From Dysgonomonas sp. 520 (lineage in GTDB: Bacteria; Bacteroidota; Bacteroidia; Bacteroidales; Dysgonomonadaceae), in NCBI RefSeq assembly GCF_010501095.1, contig NZ_QVMP01000013.1:90110-130953 (forward strand): a stretch of 40,844 bases of DNA, given 5' to 3'. The notes under the pieces were generated by a model, which made no database searches, was not told the origin of the DNA, and was given only the letters and a program-made list of their open reading frames with translations. Each line of letters begins with the position of its first letter. Positions within the stretch are counted from its first letter, which is position 1. Below are positions 29,701-35,553 of this stretch, in pieces. Both the position numbers and the translations under genes were made by a program.

Positions 29701-29794
29701 CAAGAGGCCATGTAACGGAAGCCACCTGATTTTCCGCTTTCATCTGCCAGACGCAAATAAGCAGGAAAGACAAAAGTAAAGTAAGTTTTTTCAT
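26741..29794 (-). CDS. Secreted multidomain pectinesterase (CE8) with T9SS sorting domain
   Basis: A 1017-aa protein: signal peptide (1-20); two similar beta-rich modules at about 25-197 and 203-382, each opening with ASVTWP; two FN3-like modules at about 392-485 and 490-586 sharing RGMVWGT or RGLVWGT and KYYTRAYA-type motifs; a CE8 pectin methylesterase domain at about 592-915; and a T9SS type A sorting tail. The CE8 active site is intact: Q735 and D736 in GYQDTYY, D759 in GNVDFIFG, R825 in FYGRPW. It should de-esterify pectin outside the cell. No SusC/SusD pair or other pectinase is nearby, so it is not in an obvious polysaccharide utilisation locus. Confidence 0.93.
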   Translation of the reverse strand: MKKLTLLLSFLLICVWQMKAENQVASVTWPLVNDTKDTPSYSGQLENAEMKLKGLEVYSYGGADATVVIMLEGGGSTVWHTAEKEDCYVEFSVTPKAGNKFTAKEISAYIAGKGGSHLRAAFYYSTDPTFTTKTQIDFKKETSLAQVYETNGQLQETLDVELEAGEKVYFRIYPYYRDGSTTGKYMCLKDIKISGETEATEVAASVTWPFISDLKPVVSGALLAQDMSYSTNTRQYGWDARVILPDGTDKVANGTFCTNTNDCAWTASTNIIDDVYVQYAVSPKVGATLTVTNLSLLISAAAGTNNMVAAVYASKDANFATKTELKAATDLVNEKLQQWDIALATPEVVATGETYYVRIYPYHKSDATNKLVGVRNVTISGTLLGATADPAEVSTVSAATYISTTTALAGGTVTNDGGATVTARGMVWGTSANPTIDNSKSVDGDGSGIFESTLSGLTAGTKYYTRAYATNKAGTSYGNEISFTTLAVLEVPTVATKTSSNVRNMSVEVSGDVTAWGGTDVTERGLVWGTETNPTIETNKVEVGSGLGTFKGYIGELTPETKYYIRAYAVNSTGVAYGNEISVTTKATDPDVTKIISQDGSGDYTTVQAAFDAVPSNYTGRWIIKIKPGTYTERPTLASGKVNVYLVGEDAETTIITNNISAGDINPSTGLGWGTSGCQTMAIDADDFMAVNITIENTFVNSKANEAINKNTQAVALRTRGDRQSFYNCKIKGYQDTYYAWGGVGRVYFKECYIEGNVDFIFGTQTVVFDQCTTYVNRDESVLTAPSTAASSKFGMVFLDCDLTAPSTSYVDFNGKTFKTFFYGRPWQNNPKSAFIRCNVPATLNEKGWSTMNGGLNPVFVEYGCTGDGAAADRLAKRANEGKVITAQEAEVFTVSNIFKKTTDPAFTADWMPKEAPDSDLNTSITNDKVDGKTFASYCTPNPIVDSFSINYTLDSDSDVNINLYTIDGKLVSKLTEGKQSAGTHSLQCNGASLASGVYFYSISTNAGAETQRIIKN

Positions 29795-29891
29795 GTAATA
29801 AAATTTAGTTTTATTAGTTTTTGGGTTAGATCACAATATTAATATTATACGATCGCTCCGAGGGGTAAAAATTGTTTTCTCACGAGGGTCA

Positions 29892-29933
29892 AATTGACAC
29901 TGTGAAAAACTTAGTTAATTGACACAACAGTGT
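29892..29933 (-). promoter_or_regulatory. Possible operator upstream of the pectinesterase
   Basis: The nonamer AATTGACAC occurs twice (29892-29900 and 29917-29925, 25 bp apart), and overlapping it is the inverted pair ACACTGT (29897-29903) and ACAGTGT (29927-29933). The site lies about 100-140 bp upstream of the pectinesterase start and could bind a dimeric regulator. No -7 box was recognised here. Confidence 0.35.
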
Positions 29934-29946
29934 ATCATATATTTCT

Positions 29947-29973
29947 GTTAGTTATGTTAGTTATGTTAGTTAT
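29947..29973. repeat. Tandem repeat, three copies of GTTAGTTAT
   Basis: Three perfect copies of a 9-bp unit lie between the possible operator and repeat copy B. Such tracts can vary in length, but nothing shows that this one does. Confidence 0.85.
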
Positions 29974-30119
29974 GTGAATCAGTAGTTGAAAAGTGTTAGT
30001 TTTTATTCTACAATATCTTTTCAGTAGGGGCGAAAAATATTTCGCCCGATATTATTGACATGAGGGCGTAAGATTTTACGCCCCTACTTTTGGGCAGACT
30101 AGAAGCCTGCCCCTACAAC
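29972..30119 (-). repeat. Dispersed palindromic repeat, copy B (inverted relative to 3.1 kb)
   Basis: 29972-30089 is the near-exact reverse complement of 3111-3258 without its extra middle segment. It includes the palindrome GGGCGTAAGATTTTACGCCC. The adjoining 30092-30119 is identical to 23153-23180. A further fragment, TTTTCAACTACTGATTGGCA, lies at 30292-30311. The remainder of 29795-30329 holds a hairpin at 30232-30258 and no gene. Confidence 0.75.
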
Positions 30120-30231
30120 AATACCCTATCTGATTGTAGGGGTGGGTGTTGACTACATTACATTCCGTCGAATGTTATTTCTACTCCACCCGTAGATTCG
30201 TTGAGTAAAACCAACGTTTTAAGTAGCGATA

Positions 30232-30258
30232 GCATAGCCAAGTTTACTTAGGCTATGC
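30232..30258. repeat. Strong hairpin in the 29.8-30.3 kb gap
   Basis: GCATAGCC pairs with GGCTATGC, extended by AAGT with ACTT. No T-run follows on either strand, so it is not a typical terminator. Next to it, CGAGTCACGA also occurs beside palindrome 2 at about 25160-25170, so this may be another piece of that repeat. Confidence 0.55.
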
Positions 30259-30329
30259 CGAGTCACGAGAAATGACTAATGCAATTGAACGTTTTCAACT
30301 ACTGATTGGCATTAATATTCGAAAGTTCT

Positions 30330-30647
30330 TTATTTCTTTTTACCGAAGAACATGTTTTTTACTTTCTTGGTTAGGATTCCGATCAAAAAAGGTTGGGCGA
30401 TACCCCATGCAATTGGAAGTATATCGTTCGAAAATCGCATTATGCCTGAAATAGGTGAGGAGTCTTTTTTCTTGCTGTTACTGCTACCCGAACCGAATGG
30501 AAATATCGACTTCAACAGTAACGAACCCCAATTGTGACTTATATATTTCATTTCTTTCGCCAATCTTTCTTCTTGATGAACGAGAGAGGCTTCAAGTTCT
30601 TCCTTTTCTTTTCTTAACTGGTCGAGGGCTGATACTTTAGTCTTCAT
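30330..30647 (-). CDS. Small membrane protein, third gene of YtxH operon
   Basis: A 105-aa protein. The N-terminal 35 residues form a charged coiled coil (LRKEKEELEASLVHQEERL), followed by a serine- and lysine-rich linker and one hydrophobic segment at about 75-95, ending in a basic tail. I do not recognise a named family. Its start overlaps the stop of the holin-family gene by 11 bp, so the two are translationally linked. The three-gene set (YtxH, holin-family, this gene) probably acts together at the inner membrane; the role is unknown. Confidence 0.75.
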   Translation of the reverse strand: MKTKVSALDQLRKEKEELEASLVHQEERLAKEMKYISHNWGSLLLKSIFPFGSGSSNSKKKDSSPISGIMRFSNDILPIAWGIAQPFLIGILTKKVKNMFFGKKK

Positions 30648-31014
30648 TCGATTCTACTTTATGTATGATTTTAACCATCAGATTAGCCAATGATTTTCGG
30701 AGCGATTTTCCTACTATCATTGTTACTATCAGCAATATGACGACAACCAGAGCCATAACTCCAAATCCGGCAGCATAACTTCCCAAGCATTCTCCGAGAA
30801 ATAAGCCAAAGGCAATGACTCCCAGAAAAAATATACTGAGGGCAAATACTCCTAAAATGATGAAGAAGCCTAAATGTCCGAAAGCTAAGGCTAACTTTTC
30901 GTATGTCGATAGTTTCAGCCATTTCAGCTTATTCTGCAAATACCCGTGAAGGTCTGCTTTAATTCTTTCGTATAAGCCAAACAGGTTGATATTTTCTTCT
31001 TGTTTATTCTTCAT
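30637..31014 (-). CDS. Phage-holin-like (superfamily III type) membrane protein
   Basis: A 125-aa protein with two long hydrophobic helices at about 45-75 and 80-105 and charged ends. This pattern matches the putative actinobacterial holin-X / holin superfamily III proteins that are widespread in non-phage chromosomal operons; despite the name they are not established lysis proteins. It overlaps both neighbours by 11 bp, showing a single tightly coupled operon with the YtxH gene upstream. Confidence 0.78.
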   Translation of the reverse strand: MKNKQEENINLFGLYERIKADLHGYLQNKLKWLKLSTYEKLALAFGHLGFFIILGVFALSIFFLGVIAFGLFLGECLGSYAAGFGVMALVVVILLIVTMIVGKSLRKSLANLMVKIIHKVESNED

Positions 31015-31195
31015 CTTCTATCAGGTCTTCCAATTCTTCTTCGTCGTCTACGAATCCATCTTTAATTTTTCGCACCAATTTACCTGCTTCATGAAGCCAT
31101 TCGTCTCTATGGTCGGATGTTGCTATGTAAGTAACGGCTGCTCCTATTGCTGCACCTACGGCCAGAAATAGTATGTTTGTACTTGCTTTTCCCAT
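31004..31195 (-). CDS. YtxH-like small membrane protein
   Basis: A 63-aa protein. The N-terminal hydrophobic segment ILFLAVGAAIGAAVTYIA with small residues is the YtxH signature, followed by a charged tail rich in aspartate and glutamate (DDEEELEDLIEDEE). It is first in the three-gene operon and has a consensus -7 box 45 bp upstream. YtxH-type proteins are often stress-related, but their biochemical role is not known. Confidence 0.8.
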   Translation of the reverse strand: MGKASTNILFLAVGAAIGAAVTYIATSDHRDEWLHEAGKLVRKIKDGFVDDEEELEDLIEDEE

Positions 31196-31240
31196 ATTCT
31201 TTTTGATATTTAAGAGTTAATAAACTGGATTTAGACTACT

Positions 31241-31248
31241 CAAATATA
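31241..31248 (-). promoter_or_regulatory. -7 promoter box for the YtxH operon
   Basis: CAAATATA is the reverse complement of TATATTTG, a consensus -7 box. Confidence 0.55.
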
Positions 31249-31294
31249 ACATTTTTATGTTAAAGATGTTCAAGCAACGGTACATTTCGTTACA

Positions 31295-32689
31295 TTATTT
31301 AACAGCTTCGCCGAATAGTGTTGCGGAAGTATGGCCTGTAACCTTTACCTTCACCAGTTGACCCACTTTATAGTCATCTTTATCGAAAATGATGACCTTA
31401 TTTTGTGACGAACGTCCAAACAGCTGTTCTTTCGACCGCTTCGAGAATCCTTCGACAAGCACCTCGAATGTTTTACCCACATCGTTTGCGTTGCTCTGTT
31501 CGGATAGTTGGTTTTGCAGGTCTATTATTTCTTGTAGGCGTTTTATTTTGATCTCTTCCGAAATATCGTCTTTCAGCCTTTTGGCAGCAAAGGTTCCGGG
31601 GCGTTCCGAGTATTTGAACATGAAAGCCGAATCGAATACTACTTCCCGCATCAGGGACAAGGTTTCCTGATGATCTTCTTCCGTTTCGGAATGGTAACCA
31701 CACATAATGTCGGTCGATATTCCACATCCCGGAATAATTCGTTTTATTGCAGCAATACGATCCAGATATTCTTCCCGATTGTATCTGCGTTTCATCACTT
31801 CTAGCATTTTACTGCTTCCCGACTGTACGGGCAGATGGATAAATTTACACAAATTATCATATTTAGCTATCACCTCCAATGTTTCGTCGGTCATGTCGGT
31901 AGGGTAGGATGTCGTGAAACGTATACGCATGTCGGGCGCAGCTTCGGCAACCATGCTCAAGAGTTGAGGAAAATCAATTACCGAGCCGTCCTCATTGCTG
32001 TATTTGTAAGAATTTACATTTTGTCCGAGCAGTGTTACTTCTTTAAAGTTCTTTTTACGGAGATCGTTTAGTTCGTTCAATATGCTTTGAGGTTCACGGC
32101 TACGTTCCCTGCCTCTGGTATAAGGCACGATGCAATAACTGCAAACTTTATCGCATCCCCGCATGATGGAGATGAACCCGGTGAGGTGATTTCCTCCTAT
32201 TTTCAGGGGGATCACGTCTTTGTAGGTTTCTGTTTTCGACAGTTTCACGTTGATGGCTTTTTCTCCGTTTTCGACAGCGCCGATTAAACTGGGCAAGTCT
32301 AAGTAGGCATCGGGACCGACAACTAAATCGACATGATGCTTTTCGATCAACTCATCCTTCACGCGTTCTGCCATACAACCTAATACGCCGATAATCATAT
32401 CCCTTTTCTTTTTCCGCTTTATTGCGTTTAAATACTCGAGGCGTTGAATAACCCGCTGTTCGGCATTGTCTCTGATAGAACAAGTGTTCAGAAAAACGGC
32501 GTCGGCGTCGTCAAGATTGTCTGTAACAGAATAGTCGACCATTTCCATAACAGAGGCCACCACTTCGCTGTCTGCCACATTCATCTGGCAGCCATACGTT
32601 TCGATGAAAAGTTTTTTGTTTTCTTTTTCAGTCGTGGATTTAAAGACTGAGATATCGTCTTTTTCTGAGTTTTCTTTATTTATATCCAT
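31295..32689 (-). CDS. miaB: tRNA-2-methylthio-N6-dimethylallyladenosine synthase MiaB
   Basis: A 464-aa radical-SAM methylthiotransferase that adds the 2-methylthio group to i6A37 of tRNA. The N-terminal MTTase domain supplies C34 (TYGCQMN), C70 (NTCSIR) and C105 (GCMAE) for one cluster. The radical-SAM motif is C179-x3-C183-x2-C186 (GCDKVCSYC). A C-terminal TRAM domain ends the protein. The order and the NTCSIRDNAE motif favour MiaB over RimO or MtaB. The first 25 residues are a variable charged extension. Confidence 0.95.
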   Translation of the reverse strand: MDINKENSEKDDISVFKSTTEKENKKLFIETYGCQMNVADSEVVASVMEMVDYSVTDNLDDADAVFLNTCSIRDNAEQRVIQRLEYLNAIKRKKKRDMIIGVLGCMAERVKDELIEKHHVDLVVGPDAYLDLPSLIGAVENGEKAINVKLSKTETYKDVIPLKIGGNHLTGFISIMRGCDKVCSYCIVPYTRGRERSREPQSILNELNDLRKKNFKEVTLLGQNVNSYKYSNEDGSVIDFPQLLSMVAEAAPDMRIRFTTSYPTDMTDETLEVIAKYDNLCKFIHLPVQSGSSKMLEVMKRRYNREEYLDRIAAIKRIIPGCGISTDIMCGYHSETEEDHQETLSLMREVVFDSAFMFKYSERPGTFAAKRLKDDISEEIKIKRLQEIIDLQNQLSEQSNANDVGKTFEVLVEGFSKRSKEQLFGRSSQNKVIIFDKDDYKVGQLVKVKVTGHTSATLFGEAVK

Positions 32690-32893
32690 TTGTTTATATT
32701 CTTGTTTTGCAGCAACTTATATAAGATTTATGGAAAAATACATTCTACCTATAAATAGGGTTTTGGCTGAGTTGTATGCAAATTATATGCAAGAGATTAA
32801 GGACGAAAAGCTACCTCAATTCTATATTTCCCTACCCATTTTTCCTAATACAAGTTGATATTTTAGTCATCAATTTCGTAAACTTTCAGCCTG

Positions 32894-32901
32894 CAAAGAT
32901 A
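32894..32901 (-). promoter_or_regulatory. Possible distant -7 promoter box for miaB
   Basis: CAAAGATA is the reverse complement of TATCTTTG. It lies about 205 bp upstream of miaB; no closer consensus box was found. If it is the miaB promoter, the prophage boundary must lie to its right. In the rest of 32690-33054 I see only a weak 42-codon ORF. Confidence 0.4.
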
Positions 32902-33054
32902 ATCATTCTTATTTCGAAAATTAAAATTTGTACTAGATATTCTGGCTGTCTTTAAGTTTATAAAACATTGATAAGCATATACTAACTATTCTGAAATAAT
33001 TAATATCAATTATTCTTCTATCAAACCAATTACTATTAATCCTTCTACTCTTTA

Positions 33055-34320
33055 ATGAAGTTCCAAGAAGAGTCGAATTTTAATGAAGTCAATATGTATA
33101 AAATAAATTATAATAGAGTTACGATAAAAGCCGTATTAGATAAGAGATTCAAACGAAAAAGCGGACTATACTCCATCAAGATACAAGTTTGTTATCTAAA
33201 AACACAAAAATACTATAGTACTGGAAAAGAGTTATGTGAAGAGGATTGGAATAAATTATCCGATACACGAATTGCATCTTTAGTTCAGGTTCGTAATGCT
33301 GTAAAGAGCAGTTTCGATTTCGTTTCGCGAATTGTAGAACAACTATGGGCAGAGGATGGTTTTTCTTTTGATTTGCTAAATATGAGACTAGGAAGAACTT
33401 CTGGTGAAACAGTTAACCAAACTTTTAAAATAAAAATGGAGTTATTAAGAAAAGATGGTCAGATTGGAACTATGATTTTTTATCAGAATGCGCTTGTCAG
33501 TTTGGAAAGGTTTGCAGGAGAATCAGTTGCATTCACAAGTATTACTGTGGATTGGTTAAAAAAATATGAAAATTTCCTGTTAAAGGGTGGAATGCAATAT
33601 GCAACTGTTGGGATGCGAATGAGAGGGCTCAGAACCATTATAAATATGGCAATAAGAGATAATCTGATAAATAAACAAAGTTATCCATTTGGTAGAGATA
33701 AATACGAAATAAAAACAGGTGAATCTATAAAGAAAGCCCTAACATTAGAACAAATAAACAAGTTTGTTAACTATGATGACAATGAAAAAGAAACTGAATT
33801 TTATAGAGATTTGTGGTTTTTTATTTACTTGTGTAATGGAATCAATGCAGCTGATTTGGTTAAATTGAAATTCAAAAATATTATAGATGGGGAGATCTAC
33901 TTTATTAGAGAAAAGACAAAGAGGACAACCAAAAATATAAAGCATATTCGAGCCATAATAACTCCGGAAATGGAGGCCATTATCAAAAAGTGGGGAAATC
34001 TGCCTCATAAAAGCAATTATATTTTTAATTTATTGTTAAATTATTCTGAAAATCCTGAAGTGCATAAATATGAAGTACAGTTATTTATAAAAAGAATGAA
34101 TACAAAAACTAAAGATATAGGGAATAAACTTGGTATTGGAAATGTCACAACATATACAGCCCGCCATTCATATGCGACTGTATTAAAAAGAAGCGGAGCT
34201 AACATATCATATATTTCAGAATCTTTAGGACATTCAAACTTGACAACAACGGAAAGCTATTTGGCTTCATTTGAAAGAAAAGAACGAGAAAAGAATGCAA
34301 AAATGCTAACCCAATTCTAA
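33055..34320 (+). CDS. Tyrosine recombinase (phage/transposon integrase)
   Basis: A 421-aa Bacteroidetes-type integrase with an arm-binding domain (about 20-95), an SAM-like core-binding domain (about 120-205) and a catalytic domain (about 225-415). The active site shows K289, R370 in TARHSYAT, H393 in LGHSN, and nucleophile Y402. The usual first arginine (TGLR motif) is replaced: the box reads CNGINAADL with N264. This is seen in a large Bacteroidetes subgroup, and IntDOT also lacks that arginine. An in-frame ATG at 33094 (residue 14) is an alternative start. It probably integrates the phage element that runs to the right edge. Confidence 0.92.
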   Translation: MKFQEESNFNEVNMYKINYNRVTIKAVLDKRFKRKSGLYSIKIQVCYLKTQKYYSTGKELCEEDWNKLSDTRIASLVQVRNAVKSSFDFVSRIVEQLWAEDGFSFDLLNMRLGRTSGETVNQTFKIKMELLRKDGQIGTMIFYQNALVSLERFAGESVAFTSITVDWLKKYENFLLKGGMQYATVGMRMRGLRTIINMAIRDNLINKQSYPFGRDKYEIKTGESIKKALTLEQINKFVNYDDNEKETEFYRDLWFFIYLCNGINAADLVKLKFKNIIDGEIYFIREKTKRTTKNIKHIRAIITPEMEAIIKKWGNLPHKSNYIFNLLLNYSENPEVHKYEVQLFIKRMNTKTKDIGNKLGIGNVTTYTARHSYATVLKRSGANISYISESLGHSNLTTTESYLASFERKEREKNAKMLTQF

Positions 34321-34440
34321 AAATTTAGAACTAAAATAAAAACGAAAGATAGAGTTTATAAACATTTATTTTATTATGGTTCTATTTCTTATATAGTATG
34401 AGTTGAAAGTAATAGATTTTATATAATTTGCGAAAGATTA

Positions 34441-34776
34441 ATGGAAAGAATTATTGTAACCACCCCAGATGAATTACGTTGTATTATAGAAGATGTTATC
34501 AAAAATCATTACCCAAAGGAAAGTAAAAAAGAAATTCCAGAAAATTTATCTTTAGACGACACTTTATCTTTTTTGAAGGAAAATGGTTTTCCAACATCAA
34601 AAGCTCAGATATATAAACTAACTTCTTTAAATAAAATACCTTATGGAAAATATGGAAATAAGCTAGTATTTTCAAAAAATGAAATATTAGAATGGGCTAA
34701 AAAGCAAGTTACTGATATAACTGGTGATGCAAGTGCTATTCTTCATGTTGTAAGAGATGCAAATCAAAGATATTAG
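34441..34776 (+). CDS. Helix-turn-helix protein, excisionase-like
   Basis: A 111-aa protein. Residues of about 38-95 form a winged-HTH like excisionase/HTH_17 proteins (LSLDDTLSFLKENGFPTSKAQ, then YGNKLVFSKNEILEWAKKQ). Such proteins beside integrases commonly direct excision or regulate integrase expression. The N-terminus (RIIVTTPDELRCIIEDVI) matches the Bacteroidetes version of this family. It follows the integrase by 120 bp on the same strand and ends at a strong terminator. Confidence 0.82.
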   Translation: MERIIVTTPDELRCIIEDVIKNHYPKESKKEIPENLSLDDTLSFLKENGFPTSKAQIYKLTSLNKIPYGKYGNKLVFSKNEILEWAKKQVTDITGDASAILHVVRDANQRY

Positions 34777-34784
34777 TTATCAAC

Positions 34785-34816
34785 GGGATCAGGTGAGAAC
34801 ACTTGATCCCTTTTTT
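34785..34816 (+). terminator. Rho-independent terminator after the HTH gene
   Basis: GGGATCAGGTG and CACTTGATCCC form an 11-bp stem with one G-U pair around an AGAA tetraloop, followed by six T. Confidence 0.93.
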
Positions 34817-34830
34817 CTTCAAATTCAATT

Positions 34831-35004
34831 TTACTTACTTGCGTCAATCGAATCTTTTCGAAATTGCTTAAGGGCTTTTTCGATTGCCAAAGACGTTTTT
34901 CTGGCGCGGGTACCAGCTGCTTTGTTTCCGTTTTCTACTTGTAATGCTGCATCTTTAGAAAAGTCTGCAAATAATTGGGTTAAATTGTCTACTAATTCTT
35001 TCAT
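34831..35004 (-). CDS. Histone H1-like DNA-binding protein
   Basis: A 57-aa protein read directly from the minus strand (start complement of 35002-35004, stop at 34831). It begins MKELVDNLTQLFADFSKDA, continues with NGNKAAGTRARKTSLAIEKA, and ends QFRKDSIDASK. This matches the short histone H1-like (Hc1-related) proteins of Bacteroidetes, which are basic nucleoid-associated proteins. A consensus -7 box is at 35036-35043. It is convergent with the HTH gene, and an opposite-strand ORF over the same bases is a shadow. Its place inside the phage element suggests it is phage-encoded, although chromosomal homologues are common. Confidence 0.85.
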   Translation of the reverse strand: MKELVDNLTQLFADFSKDAALQVENGNKAAGTRARKTSLAIEKALKQFRKDSIDASK

Positions 35005-35035
35005 CGTAATATTCGTTATTTAATTAATTTCGGAA

Positions 35036-35043
35036 CAAAGATA
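35036..35043 (-). promoter_or_regulatory. -7 promoter box for the histone-like gene
   Basis: CAAAGATA is the reverse complement of TATCTTTG, a consensus -7 box, 32 bp upstream of the ATG. Confidence 0.65.
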
Positions 35044-35150
35044 AATTTAAAAAATAAAATCCTGACTTAAACAAAAGCAAAATTAGCCATCAGATAAGCT
35101 ATTAGATTGAAAAATAACCAGGATATAATGCAAAATCATAGGTAAATATC

Positions 35151-35158
35151 TATTTTTG
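35151..35158 (+). promoter_or_regulatory. -7 promoter box for the hairpin RNA region
   Basis: TATTTTTG matches TAnnTTTG exactly. Transcription would begin about 35164-35166, about 26 nt before the long hairpin. Confidence 0.5.
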
Positions 35159-35190
35159 TATTACATATTAGAGAAGAATTAGCGTTTAGC

Positions 35191-35333
35191 TTATAATTCG
35201 AGAGTATCCGAAACGACCAATTTTAAGATACACACTCTGGAGAATATAAGTTAGATGTTCACAATAGGCGTGGACATTTATCTTATTAGAGTGTGTGGGC
35301 TTTGGTCGGCCTTGGATACTTAATTGGATATAA
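35191..35333 (+). ncRNA. Putative structured RNA: long rod-shaped hairpin
   Basis: Seven pairs of arms nest in exact order: TTAT/ATAA, AATT/AATT, GTATCC (35204-35209)/GGATAC (35314-35319), CGACCAA (35214-35220)/TTGGTCG (35302-35308), ACACACTCT (35230-35238)/AGAGTGTGT (35288-35296), ATAAG (35246-35250)/CTTAT (35282-35286), and ATGTTCAC (35255-35262)/GTGGACAT (35270-35277, one G-T pair). About 43 bp pair with small internal loops and one larger asymmetric loop in the middle. A consensus -7 box precedes it and a short T-run follows at 35343-35348. It could be an independent RNA of about 185 nt or the leader of the 60-aa ORF. A DNA-level role (origin, packaging or recombination site) is the alternative. 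The outline resembles 6S RNA, but I cannot confirm that. Confidence 0.6.
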
Positions 35334-35370
35334 TGCTCCGCGCTTTTTGTAAATTATAACTCAAATAAAA

Positions 35371-35553
35371 ATGATTGCTAACACTAACGAACAAACAAAT
35401 CAGAAGAAAGACGAGCTGACACAATCCATACTTGATGAAATGAAAAGAAACGGCTTGCTTGACGAACTGACTCAAGATAGCCCATATCTTGAAATTCAAT
35501 ACTCAAACAAGACCGTTATTTGTAAAATAGAGAACAAAGAAGAAGAGCTATAA
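35371..35553 (+). CDS. Small acidic hypothetical protein
   Basis: A 60-aa protein rich in acidic and polar residues; residues 10-35 are predicted helical (KKDELTQSILDEMKRNGLLDEL), followed by a short beta-like segment (YLEIQYSNKTVICKIE). I recognise no family. It lies 37 bp after the long hairpin on the same strand, and its stop codon abuts the stop of the gp36-like gene with no intervening base. It may be a small phage regulator, or a chance ORF. Confidence 0.5.
   Translation: MIANTNEQTNQKKDELTQSILDEMKRNGLLDELTQDSPYLEIQYSNKTVICKIENKEEEL

Noticed and set aside
30637-31014. Holin-family gene as evidence of a second prophage
   Set aside because: The gene is in an operon with YtxH and has no phage neighbours; this family is widespread in normal bacterial chromosomes.
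32731-32858. 42-codon plus-strand ORF (begins MEKYILPINRVLAELYANYM) between miaB and the integrase
   Set aside because: It is short, has no recognisable relative or promoter, and lies antisense in the presumed miaB leader. It could be a host gene fragment cut by the prophage, but nothing in the sequence shows that.
32690-33054. tRNA gene serving as prophage attachment site
   Set aside because: No T-loop GTTCRA motif with matching acceptor stem was found here or elsewhere in the window.
34757-35023. 88-codon plus-strand ORF after the excisionase-like gene
   Set aside because: It is the opposite strand of the 57-aa histone-like gene, which has a clear family match and its own promoter, and it also contains the terminator at 34785.
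35191-35333. Retron or diversity-generating element RNA
   Set aside because: No reverse transcriptase is encoded anywhere in the window, and no variable/template repeat pair was seen.
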